This document shows, one piece after another, positions 15,979 through 23,952 of a stretch of DNA of 64,000 nt (position 1 is the stretch's first letter; the number at the start of each line of letters is the position of its first letter). The notes beneath the pieces were generated by a model. The model made no database searches, had not been told where the DNA came from, and saw nothing but the letters and a program-made list of their open reading frames with translations. Source of the DNA: Anaerolineales bacterium (lineage in GTDB: Bacteria; Chloroflexota; Anaerolineae; Anaerolineales; UBA4823); contig JAFGJM010000038.1 in NCBI GenBank assembly GCA_016929095.1, positions 1 through 64,000 of the forward strand. Reading direction: 5' to 3'. The position numbers and the translations under genes were made by a program.

Positions 15979-16030
15979 AATAACGACTTTAGTCGTTACT
16001 TTTTGAAGGGAAATGACTGAAGTCGTCACT
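15979..16030. repeat. Palindromes of the AGTCGTTACT family
   Basis: AATAACGACT and AGTCGTTACT (15979-16000) form a near-perfect hairpin around TT. A diverged copy with ACTGAAGTCGTCACT follows to 16030. They match the palindrome at 10732-10755. The remainder of the 480-bp gap between the binding-protein and permease genes shows no gene. Confidence 0.6.
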
Positions 16031-16124
16031 ACAATTTCATAATACTCACATTGGTTGGCCGGGTAGAGTTATTTTTTATCATATATTTAAGGGGTTTGGT
16101 TTTCAAAATTATTGAGAGGCATGA

Positions 16125-17033
16125 ATGGCAAATATCTTGAGGATGAGTAAGCGACAATGGCATGATACTTTGTTTACCATTTTGCTGCTTTTACCGGCGA
16201 GCATCATTATGGCGGTGGTTACGATTTATCCCCTCGTTCGCTCTTTCATTATCAGCTTGCTTCAATGGGATCTCACAAAACCCAACGTAGCGCATAATTT
16301 TATCTTTTTTGATAATTACCGTTATGTACTAAATGATCCTACATTCTGGCAAAGCGTGAAAGTCACCATATATTTTGTTGTTGGCGCCGTTTCTCTCAAT
16401 ATTGTGCTCTCGCTGGCAATTGCTTTATTGCTCAATCGAGAATTTATCGGACGCAACCTGGTCAGAATGCTGGCGCTCCTACCCTGGGCTATTCCAAGTG
16501 TGGTTAATGGCATCATGTGGAAATGGATCCTTAATCCAAGTTACGGGGCGCTCAACGGTTTGCTCTATTCGCTTGGCATTATTGATAAATATGTAATTTG
16601 GCTGGGTATCCCTTCAAGCGCTTTGATCATGTGTATTCTGGCAGACGTATGGAAAGAAACCCCTTTCATCATGCTTCTCCTGTTAGCCGCCCTGCAAACC
16701 ATTCCTAAAGATTTGTATGAAGCGGCGAAGGTCGATGGCGCCAATCCGTTCCAATCCTTCTGGAACGTGACTATTCCTTTGATCAAACCGACTCTATTTG
16801 TAGCATTGACGCTGCGCACCATTTGGGCACTTAAAAGTTTCGACCTGATCTATACCCTGACCGCTGGTGGCCCCTCTAATGGCACCAGTGTGATTGGGTA
16901 TTATACCTATGTAAAAACCTTCGTGTCTTTAAACCTGGGCAGGGGTTCAGCCGTTGCCTATGTGATGACCGCAGTGGTGGCAATTCTTGTCGTTATCTAT
17001 CAACGCGCACTATACAGAGAGGTTCGTTACTGA
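16125..17033 (+). CDS. Sugar ABC transporter permease, MalF type
   Basis: This 302-residue inner-membrane permease has six predicted helices. The ABC-ATPase contact loop (EAA motif) reads EAAKVDGANPFQSFWNVTIP near residues 204-223. It pairs with the next permease to form the channel for the sugar delivered by the lipoprotein at 14262. The start ATG at 16125 has GAGAGG five bases upstream; an overlapping ATG at 16121 is out of frame. Its stop overlaps the start of the next gene (TGATG), indicating translational coupling. No ATP-binding gene is present in the locus. Confidence 0.93.
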   Translation: MANILRMSKRQWHDTLFTILLLLPASIIMAVVTIYPLVRSFIISLLQWDLTKPNVAHNFIFFDNYRYVLNDPTFWQSVKVTIYFVVGAVSLNIVLSLAIALLLNREFIGRNLVRMLALLPWAIPSVVNGIMWKWILNPSYGALNGLLYSLGIIDKYVIWLGIPSSALIMCILADVWKETPFIMLLLLAALQTIPKDLYEAAKVDGANPFQSFWNVTIPLIKPTLFVALTLRTIWALKSFDLIYTLTAGGPSNGTSVIGYYTYVKTFVSLNLGRGSAVAYVMTAVVAILVVIYQRALYREVRY

Positions 17034-17950
17034 TGACCACGCTCTCCTTGAGAAAAAACGCACCATTTTCAAATCTCAATCGCAGGAAATTTTCCTCTTT
17101 CTTTGGTAATACGTTATTCTATATGGCGATTGCGGTGTTGATCTGTATCGTCGTCGGACCATTTTTTTGGATTTTCATATCGAGTATATCGCCTCAAATA
17201 GAATTAACCGCTACACCTCCGCATTGGTTCCCGGAAAACCCTACCCTTTTTCGATATCAAGCTTTATTTGTGGGTGCCGAAGATGGATCTACATCCCTGC
17301 CGGCTGGGATCGAGAAATTTATCCGTGGTTTAACGAACTCCATGATCGTGAGTACTTTAACCACCCTGGTGTGTGTGTCTACCGGAACGTTGGCGGCTTA
17401 TGCGCTTGCCAGGTTAAATGTGCCGGGAAGAAACAAATTTATGATGGGTATTCTCAGCTCACAAATGATTCCCATCATCGTCATCATTATCCCGTTATAT
17501 CTGTTACTGCAGAAACTGGTATTGATGGACAGCATCCGCGGCCTGGTTCTGCTATATACGGGTTTTATGCTGCCGACCGTGATCTGGATCATGTACAGCT
17601 ATTTTGAAACTTTACCCCACGAATTGGAAGAAGCGGCCATGATCGATGGCTGCAACCGATTCCAGGCGTTAACCAAGGTCATCATTCCCTTGTCCGGGCC
17701 TGGTTTGGTGGCTGTATCAGCGTTCTCTTTTCTCTCTTCCTGGAATGAATTCTTTATGGCATTGATCTTCACCGGTGCCAACACCAAGACGATTACGGTG
17801 ACTGTCACCGAATTCAGTTCACAATTCGGCGTCGATTTTGGGCTTATGGCCACCGGCGGCGTGATCGGTTCGATCCCACCGCTCGTGTTGGCTTTTTTGT
17901 TACAAAAATATATTGTGGCAGGTTTAACCGCCGGATCGGTAAAAGGGTAA
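17033..17950 (+). CDS. Sugar ABC transporter permease, MalG type
   Basis: This 305-residue second permease has six membrane segments and the EAA loop EEAAMIDGCNRFQALTKVII near residues 198-217. The N-terminus has a long first cytoplasmic segment before the helix at about 23-45, and a periplasmic loop with TATPPHWFPENPT, as usual for MalG/CUT1 proteins. It overlaps the MalF-type gene by one base. The missing ATPase means that the transporter probably borrows a shared MsmX/UgpC-type ATPase encoded elsewhere. A short CTCCCC/GGGGAG hairpin at 18022-18039 in the convergent gap lacks a T-run and is doubtful as a terminator. Confidence 0.93.
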   Translation: MTTLSLRKNAPFSNLNRRKFSSFFGNTLFYMAIAVLICIVVGPFFWIFISSISPQIELTATPPHWFPENPTLFRYQALFVGAEDGSTSLPAGIEKFIRGLTNSMIVSTLTTLVCVSTGTLAAYALARLNVPGRNKFMMGILSSQMIPIIVIIIPLYLLLQKLVLMDSIRGLVLLYTGFMLPTVIWIMYSYFETLPHELEEAAMIDGCNRFQALTKVIIPLSGPGLVAVSAFSFLSSWNEFFMALIFTGANTKTITVTVTEFSSQFGVDFGLMATGGVIGSIPPLVLAFLLQKYIVAGLTAGSVKG

Positions 17951-18101
17951 ATCATTATCCAGTGGTCTGTCAAACCTGATCCTGGTAGATATTTTCTTTT
18001 ATCTTCTTAACCCCACCTTCACTCCCCATTGACGGGGAGGAACTGAGTGTGAGGATCAAAGAATAGAATCGCCTTTAACATACCACCCGTTTGCGACAGA
18101 A

Positions 18102-19082
18102 TTATGATTTTACGGTGATCACAACTCTTCCCTGAGCATGCCCTTTGGAATAATACCGGAAAGCCTGATTAACCTCACTTAACGGGAAACACTTATCAAT
18201 AACGGGCTTTACTTTTCCGGTTTCAATTAATTCTTTTATAAAAACCAAATCTTCTTGGTTTAATTTGGGGTATATCACACGTATTTCTTTACCTTCTTTT
18301 TGAAAAATCCGTGGGCCGATGACCATCTCCTGGAATAAACGCATTGGCGAGCCGCTTCCCGCGCTGACATATATTCCTTTGGGATTCAAAGCACGTTTGA
18401 CAGCATATACCGAACGTGTATTTCTCACCGCAAAAATAAGATCGTAAAGCTGGCCACTTTTAGTAAAATCTTGTTTTTTGTAATCAATGACATGATCGGC
18501 GCCCAGGGAGTTAATCATCGCCACATTCCGTGTGCTGCACACACCGGTCACTTCCGCTCCGCAGACTTTTGCTATCTGCACGGCAAAAGTCCCGATACCG
18601 CCGGAAGCGCCATAAATCAATACCTTTTGCCCTGGCTGTATTCGCCCATTATCGCGCAAACCAAGCAGGGCAACTGTAGCTGCTTCAGGCACGGCGGCAG
18701 CCTCCTCGAACGAGATATTGTCCGGTTTATGTGCTAAAACATTTGCCGGAGCGCATGCATACTCGGCATAACCACCCTTACCACAACTAAAAAGATTGCC
18801 ATATACCTCATCCCCCGGCTTGAAGCGCGTTACACCTTTCCCGACTGCTTCAATCCGCCCGGCGATATCGTCTCCGGGTATGGCGCTATTTAATTTCATG
18901 GCGTCCCCAAGCAACAAACGCAGAGGGAACAATTTTGAGTTTACCAACAGCATGTTGTTGTAAGTCACTGACGACGCAAAGATTTCTACCAGCGCCTCAT
19001 TCTCTTTCGGGACAGGTTTTGGCACGTCTTCAAGTGTGGCAAGTATCGGTCGCCCGTTTTTTCTACACACAAACGCTTTCAT
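18102..19082 (-). CDS. Zinc-free medium-chain NAD(P)H dehydrogenase (quinone oxidoreductase-like)
   Basis: This 326-residue MDR-superfamily oxidoreductase begins MKAFVCRKNG, the typical start of NADP-dependent quinone oxidoreductase-like proteins. The substrate domain carries GDDIAGRIEAVGKGVTRFKP near 70-90. The cofactor loop is YGASGGIGTFAVQIAK near 151-166. The catalytic-zinc cysteine and histidine of alcohol dehydrogenases are not in their usual positions, so it is probably a reductase of quinones or activated alkenes. The C-terminal AFRYYSKGHAQGRVVI is the standard family ending. AAGGAA precedes the ATG. It is monocistronic. Confidence 0.88.
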   Translation of the reverse strand: MKAFVCRKNGRPILATLEDVPKPVPKENEALVEIFASSVTYNNMLLVNSKLFPLRLLLGDAMKLNSAIPGDDIAGRIEAVGKGVTRFKPGDEVYGNLFSCGKGGYAEYACAPANVLAHKPDNISFEEAAAVPEAATVALLGLRDNGRIQPGQKVLIYGASGGIGTFAVQIAKVCGAEVTGVCSTRNVAMINSLGADHVIDYKKQDFTKSGQLYDLIFAVRNTRSVYAVKRALNPKGIYVSAGSGSPMRLFQEMVIGPRIFQKEGKEIRVIYPKLNQEDLVFIKELIETGKVKPVIDKCFPLSEVNQAFRYYSKGHAQGRVVITVKS

Positions 19083-19252
19083 AATAAAATTCCTTTGATT
19101 TTTTCAATTCCCTTTTAATCAAATTGGTGAAGAATATCCGTTCCCATATCCCTCAATGTGATCAATAACCCAAACCTCATATGATATCCCAGCGCTAAGT
19201 GTGATTAACAAAACAATTGGTTTTCAGCGTTTGCGGATGAAATTGATCGAAT

Positions 19253-20803
19253 CTAATACGCCCACGCCATAGCCATGACCGCCGCCACCGCCGTGATGAC
19301 CAGCGAGATCACAAAAGTGACCCTGAGTACACCTGCTTCCTCGCCGATCTTTCCAATGGATGCGGAGGCATTTTGAAGCTTGGCAGGGGAGATCACCGAA
19401 GCCAAACCACCGCCAATGCCGCTAACAGCCGCGATCAGCAATCCGACCGCTCCGATCTTTTCCGCTGTGGAAAGATGTAATGTCGTAAGCATAGCAATCG
19501 CTGAAGCCTCCGAACCGCTGACAAAACCAGCCAGCAATCCCAGGTAAGGCGCCGCCAGGGGGTAAAAGCCCCTAAAGGCAGCTGCCGAGGCGCTGGCAAG
19601 CACTGCGATCATGTTATGGTTTGGGTCAGCCAAAACCCAATCTATTCCTTTGCCAGAGTGATTCATCACATAGGCAATCGCAAAAAATACCATCGATGCC
19701 AGCATGGGACGCGGGCTGCGCTCCAACCATTTCTTTAGCGAAGTGATCATCGCCTGTTTATTGGGCTTCAGGAATGGCAAAGATAATAAAGTGCTGATGA
19801 ATATCCAGAAATATGCCTGCCAGAACAGGCGCACCTTTTCCGGCGCACCGGGAATGATTTTCACCGGCATGGCAAGCGTTTTGAAGGTTAAATTATAAAA
19901 CGGCAGTGAAGGTAGATTTACAAACACGGCGAAGAACACCAGGATGAGCCAGGGAGTTAGAGCCGCCCAAAGGGACATGCGTTTTTCTACCGCCAGGTCA
20001 GCGCTGTTTAAAACTGCACGATCACGCAGCGGTTTATGCCTCAGTTTGAGATAAAGCAGCATAACAAGGATAACACCCAGCCCGGCTGCCACACCCGTCA
20101 ATGGGATGAGCTGCAGGTCATTCATACCAATGGCTAACAATCCTGCCGTAATCCCCGAAATAAGGGCAGGAAATATCCCTTGCCCTATCATTTTCCAGCG
20201 GCCCACAATCCATAACATGCCCAGGGCAATGCAGGTGCTGATCACAGGCATGAACCTGGCAAAATACCCCCCCATTTCTTCCACAGGCTGCCCCACCAAT
20301 CCAGAAAACACGACAATGGGTACACCCAGGAGCGCATATGTGCATAGCGCATCATAACCGAGCGCCGGCAATGCGATGGCGACGAACGATGAATATCCGA
20401 GAGCGATCATGATGGGGGGTAGGATTGAAACCGGGGTGGCGCCCAGGGCAGCCAATAACGTACCAAAACCAATGTTGACGATCATGATTTGCACAACCTG
20501 ATCGGCGGGGGAAATGGTCTTGATGAGCGCCACCACTCGAGCCAAGGCCCCGGTTTCCACCATGATAAAAACCTGCAACAGCGAAGCCGCCACCATCAAT
20601 GTGATGGGAAAAGAAGCTATCACACCTGCCAGGCTGGAAAGCAAAGCAACAGAGGGTGAAGTTTGGAAGTAAAGAATGGCAACCAAAATCGTGGCTACCC
20701 AGCCAATCAATCCTGCGATATCGGCAGCCATTCTGCGCCAGATGAGCAAGAATAGAACGATGAGAATGGGGAGCAGGGAAAGAAGAACAGAAAAAAGAGA
20801 CAT
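19253..20803 (-). CDS. L-lactate permease (LctP) family transporter
   Basis: This protein of about 516 residues has 12-14 hydrophobic segments and is of the lactate permease family (PF02652). Relatives carry L-lactate or glycolate with protons. Family-like stretches include ALGATPVSILPPIMIALGYS near 127-146 (counting from the ATG) and the glycine-rich end SGIGGGLASVISPAKLQNA. The frame opens at a TTG (20842), but ATG 20803 is more likely because the membrane part starts directly after it. It lies 116 bp downstream of the MttB-family gene on the same strand, so the two may form an operon; a methylated carboxylate as substrate is then possible but is only inferred. Confidence 0.85.
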   Translation of the reverse strand: MSLFSVLLSLLPILIVLFLLIWRRMAADIAGLIGWVATILVAILYFQTSPSVALLSSLAGVIASFPITLMVAASLLQVFIMVETGALARVVALIKTISPADQVVQIMIVNIGFGTLLAALGATPVSILPPIMIALGYSSFVAIALPALGYDALCTYALLGVPIVVFSGLVGQPVEEMGGYFARFMPVISTCIALGMLWIVGRWKMIGQGIFPALISGITAGLLAIGMNDLQLIPLTGVAAGLGVILVMLLYLKLRHKPLRDRAVLNSADLAVEKRMSLWAALTPWLILVFFAVFVNLPSLPFYNLTFKTLAMPVKIIPGAPEKVRLFWQAYFWIFISTLLSLPFLKPNKQAMITSLKKWLERSPRPMLASMVFFAIAYVMNHSGKGIDWVLADPNHNMIAVLASASAAAFRGFYPLAAPYLGLLAGFVSGSEASAIAMLTTLHLSTAEKIGAVGLLIAAVSGIGGGLASVISPAKLQNASASIGKIGEEAGVLRVTFVISLVITAVAAVMAMAWAY

Positions 20804-20919
20804 TGGTATCTGTTCCAGTCTATAAAGCAATTTGTCGACCAAGGGACACTATCGGCGAAGGCAATGGGTTTTCTCCCGGATGACACAGGGAATTTAATGT
20901 CTGTGGATATTTTCCAATT

Positions 20920-22329
20920 CTAACCCACCAATTCATTTTCTGCGGCAGCCAATATCACATCCAGCTCCTTTTGCTGAGCGGGTTCGAGAGGGGGGACTTC
21001 GTGCTCTCGTAAAACATGCTCAGCCTCCGCCTGCGCCCGTTCGATCATCCCTATACGCCCTGCTTTATCCCAGGCAACGAAGGTACCGCGCTCGGCAAGG
21101 TTGGCCAGCAGGACTTCCCCGCTTTTCAAATAGCGAGAAGTATGTTTCTGCCCTAAATAATTATGAGAGCCATTCATGACTGAAGCGATCACCTCTACCG
21201 CTAAGGCATCCTGATCTACAAGGAATCGCCACCGTGCACGTTGAATAGAGCCCGCCACTTCGTTATCAGCAACGATTTGAGCAAGCGAGCCCATGGTTGC
21301 CGCATCCAGCATGCCGAAACCCGAAATTTCATCCGCACCAGCCAGGGCAGGGATCAAGGCGTTCATGGCTACCTCGTACCCATTTTGAAAATCGAGGCTG
21401 TGCGCATTCGATACCAGTCCATAAACATTAACCGGAAAACCATAATGATGCATAAGCTGCACCGTCCCCGCGGAAGCCAATCCAAGCTCAACTCCGCCCC
21501 ATACCGCTAAACCCGATCGTGGATCCATGATCGATATCCGCCCGAACATAGTGATCGGAAGGCCGGGGTGGGTAAGCTGTGCCAACACCACACAGGCTAG
21601 AAATTCTGCATTCAATTGTACCAGCGCGCCGGATAAAGAATATGGCGCGGTTGCGCCGGTGATTGGCGCCGGAATTGGACCAAATGGTATCCCATGATAT
21701 GCAATTTCCAAGATAGCTTCAGCTGCATCGTCGGGGATCGTTAACGGGCTGACGGGGGAAACCATCACACAGAACATCTTCGCGGGATCGCCAATCACTT
21801 CCGCCATGCGAACCACATAACGAACTTCAGCGGCATTCTGTATCCCGGGCGATTTTAATGGTTTGGTAGTATGAGGAAGCGTATGGCGAAAACTCGCCAG
21901 CGCCATCAATTTTCCGGGGACATCGGTAAGCGAATAGAAAGGGACGATTGTATGGCAATTATCCATGGCATCCAACAGGCGCACAGCTTCCTGTAGGTCC
22001 CGAGTGGTTGCAGGTCGGCGCATTCTACTGGCTGCAGCATATGTATTGGAGCAGCCACCCCCGTTCATGAAATACAAAGCCCCATCGCCTGGGGAGATAG
22101 TCGTACCACCCCTCCCTTGAAATGTGTGTGTTTTTTGGGCTTTGGCTATACAATCTTCAACAAGTTCCCCCGGAATATAAACTCTCTTATCATCCAACCG
22201 GCACCCGGCAGCTGCCATGAGTTCTCTGCTCCTGGGTTCTGTCAACACAATGCCGGTCTTATCCAGTACACGCAAGGTTGCCTGGTGGATTTGTTCGATC
22301 TCTTGCGAGGTAAGGATAGACAGTTCCAT
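20920..22329 (-). CDS. MttB-family (non-pyrrolysine) methyltransferase
   Basis: This protein of about 469 residues belongs to the trimethylamine methyltransferase superfamily (PF06253). Relatives without pyrrolysine demethylate quaternary amines such as glycine betaine, proline betaine or carnitine and pass the methyl to a corrinoid protein. FMNGGGCSNTYAA near 90-102 and the barrel segments through HNYLGQKHTSRYLKSGEV near 393-410 fit the family. There is no in-frame amber codon inside the gene. The start at 22327-22329 has GGAG six bases upstream, better than the in-frame ATG at 22341. No corrinoid protein or RamA is adjacent; CobD at 48.7 kb shows cobamide metabolism in the genome. The LctP-type transporter downstream may import its substrate. 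Confidence 0.88.
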   Translation of the reverse strand: MELSILTSQEIEQIHQATLRVLDKTGIVLTEPRSRELMAAAGCRLDDKRVYIPGELVEDCIAKAQKTHTFQGRGGTTISPGDGALYFMNGGGCSNTYAAASRMRRPATTRDLQEAVRLLDAMDNCHTIVPFYSLTDVPGKLMALASFRHTLPHTTKPLKSPGIQNAAEVRYVVRMAEVIGDPAKMFCVMVSPVSPLTIPDDAAEAILEIAYHGIPFGPIPAPITGATAPYSLSGALVQLNAEFLACVVLAQLTHPGLPITMFGRISIMDPRSGLAVWGGVELGLASAGTVQLMHHYGFPVNVYGLVSNAHSLDFQNGYEVAMNALIPALAGADEISGFGMLDAATMGSLAQIVADNEVAGSIQRARWRFLVDQDALAVEVIASVMNGSHNYLGQKHTSRYLKSGEVLLANLAERGTFVAWDKAGRIGMIERAQAEAEHVLREHEVPPLEPAQQKELDVILAAAENELVG

Positions 22330-22545
22330 AAGTATCTCCATGTAATCGCCATGAATCGATTCGATAGCAATTAGACCGATTTATCCCGCATAAATCCCAA
22401 CTGCGAGCGAATAAATTATATCAATCAGATTCATCAATGGGAATGTTCCATAAAAACGTACCACAAATACCGTAACGGCGGATTGTAACACCATTTCATT
22501 TTCTGGTATAAACATATAACAGTTATGGAAAAGGAGAAATCTACC

Positions 22546-22893
22546 ATGTATATGTTGATGTTTGTTTTGGATGATCCGGGTCGGCTGGATGCCCTGCTGG
22601 AAGCCTGGGAAAAAGCCGGCATTCAGGGAGCAACGATCATTGAAAGCACAGGCATACACCGCCGCCGCAGACAGATCCTCCCCATGCGCTATATGTTTCA
22701 ACCCACCGGAAATGTCGAAGAAAGCCACTTCACCCTTTTCGTCATTGTTGAAAATGAGGCTGTCGTACAGGCATGTTTGCAGGCGACCGAGAACCTGGTG
22801 GGGAATTTAAACGAACCCAACACGGGTGTGTTCGCGGCCTGGCCGCTAAGCGTGGTTAAAGGTGTGCCGCCTGTACAGGAGAGTGAACGATGA
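22546..22893 (+). CDS. Small PII-like signalling protein
   Basis: This 115-residue protein has the length and strand-helix pattern of GlnB/PII-like proteins (MYMLMFVLDDPGRLDALLEA, then GATIIESTG, then a basic HRRRR loop). FTLFVIVENEAVVQACLQAT resembles the second beta-alpha-beta unit. It lacks the uridylylated tyrosine loop of true PII. I chose ATG 22546 with AAGGAG at 22531-22536; the frame opens at 22525. Its stop overlaps the start of the exchanger gene (ATGA), so the two are translationally coupled. PII-like proteins often bind and regulate a co-encoded transporter, which is the likely role here. Confidence 0.7.
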   Translation: MYMLMFVLDDPGRLDALLEAWEKAGIQGATIIESTGIHRRRRQILPMRYMFQPTGNVEESHFTLFVIVENEAVVQACLQATENLVGNLNEPNTGVFAAWPLSVVKGVPPVQESER

Positions 22894-23891
22894 CCATGGT
22901 TACAGTATGGCTGCTGTTTTTGGTCAGTGCAGGATTCATCGTGGTAGCTGCCATTCAACTGGCGAAATATGGCGACATCATTGCCCTTCGCACCGGACTG
23001 GGCGGCATGTTCGTAGGGGTCATCTTGATGGCAGCAGCAACCTCCCTGCCGGAAGTATTGACGACCATCAGTTCGATTAACCAGGGTGTGCTTAATCTGG
23101 CGGCTGGCAATTTGCTTGGCAGCAATATGTTTAATATGTTTTTGTTGGCCATTCTGGATATGACGCATCGAAAAGAACGGCTGCTGCGAAAAGCCGCGTT
23201 GAAACATGCCCTTTCAGGCAGTCTGGCTGTCTTTCTGATCGGGCTGGTGGTGTTCTTTGTGATGGCAGACATCCAGGCTTCAGTCGGTTGGATTGGTCTA
23301 GACAGCCTGTTCATCATTCTGGCTTACGTCATCGCTATGCGGTTGATCCAAAAGAATAACCAGTTTAGCGCCTCAGCCGTAAGCAATTTTGAAATCCCCA
23401 AAGGGACTCCCAGCCTGGGTCGAGGTTTGATGGGGTTTGGTATTGCCGCTTTGGCGCTGGTTTTCATTACGCCGGTTATGGTACGCAACAGCGCGGCGAT
23501 TGCGGAATTAACCGGTTTAGGCACAACCTTTATCGGTACCACATTGGTTGCATTGGTCACCTCGTTGCCCGAGCTGGTAACTACCCTGGCGGCGGTTCGG
23601 TTAGGGGCAAATGATATGGCAATTGGCAACCTTTTCGGTAGTAATTTGTTCAATATCTTTGCCCTGGGGCTGACCGATATTTTTTATCTTGAAGGCCGCT
23701 TCATCGGCATGATTGATCCGGGATTCTTATTGATTGGCATGCTGGGTTTGATCATGACCTCGATGGGATTGATCGGCAACCTCGCCAGGTTAGAAAGACG
23801 GATTTTATTTATCGAAATCGATTCACTGGCATTGATTTGTGTTTATTTTGGGGGTTTGTGGTTGTTGTTAAGTCGGGGGGTTGCGCCATAG
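22890..23891 (+). CDS. Sodium/calcium exchanger (CaCA family)
   Basis: This 333-residue membrane protein has two inverted five-helix halves. The alpha-1 repeat contains ATSLPEVLTTISS and GNLLGSNMFNM near residues 50-90. The alpha-2 repeat contains VTSLPELVTTLAA and GNLFGSNLFNI near 225-260. The glutamates in TSLPE and the asparagines in GSN are the ion ligands in characterised exchangers. It exchanges Na+ (or H+) for Ca2+ or a related cation across the cytoplasmic membrane. It overlaps the PII-like gene by four bases. No terminator is obvious before the convergent SLC13 gene 61 bp away. Confidence 0.93.
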   Translation: MTMVTVWLLFLVSAGFIVVAAIQLAKYGDIIALRTGLGGMFVGVILMAAATSLPEVLTTISSINQGVLNLAAGNLLGSNMFNMFLLAILDMTHRKERLLRKAALKHALSGSLAVFLIGLVVFFVMADIQASVGWIGLDSLFIILAYVIAMRLIQKNNQFSASAVSNFEIPKGTPSLGRGLMGFGIAALALVFITPVMVRNSAAIAELTGLGTTFIGTTLVALVTSLPELVTTLAAVRLGANDMAIGNLFGSNLFNIFALGLTDIFYLEGRFIGMIDPGFLLIGMLGLIMTSMGLIGNLARLERRILFIEIDSLALICVYFGGLWLLLSRGVAP

Positions 23892-23952
23892 AAGCGTCCA
23901 CAGTTACCACTCATCACATATACCCGAATTGGAATAATTATAAAACAGGGGG

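Noticed and set aside
20920-20922. TAG stop of the MttB-family gene as pyrrolysine
   Set aside because: Pyrrolysine in MttB lies in the middle of the protein (about residue 334), while this TAG follows a complete C-terminus. The gene is of the non-pyrrolysine type.
22698-23207. 169-codon frame opposite the PII-like and exchanger genes
   Set aside because: It is antisense to two genes with clear family patterns and has no signal or ribosome site.
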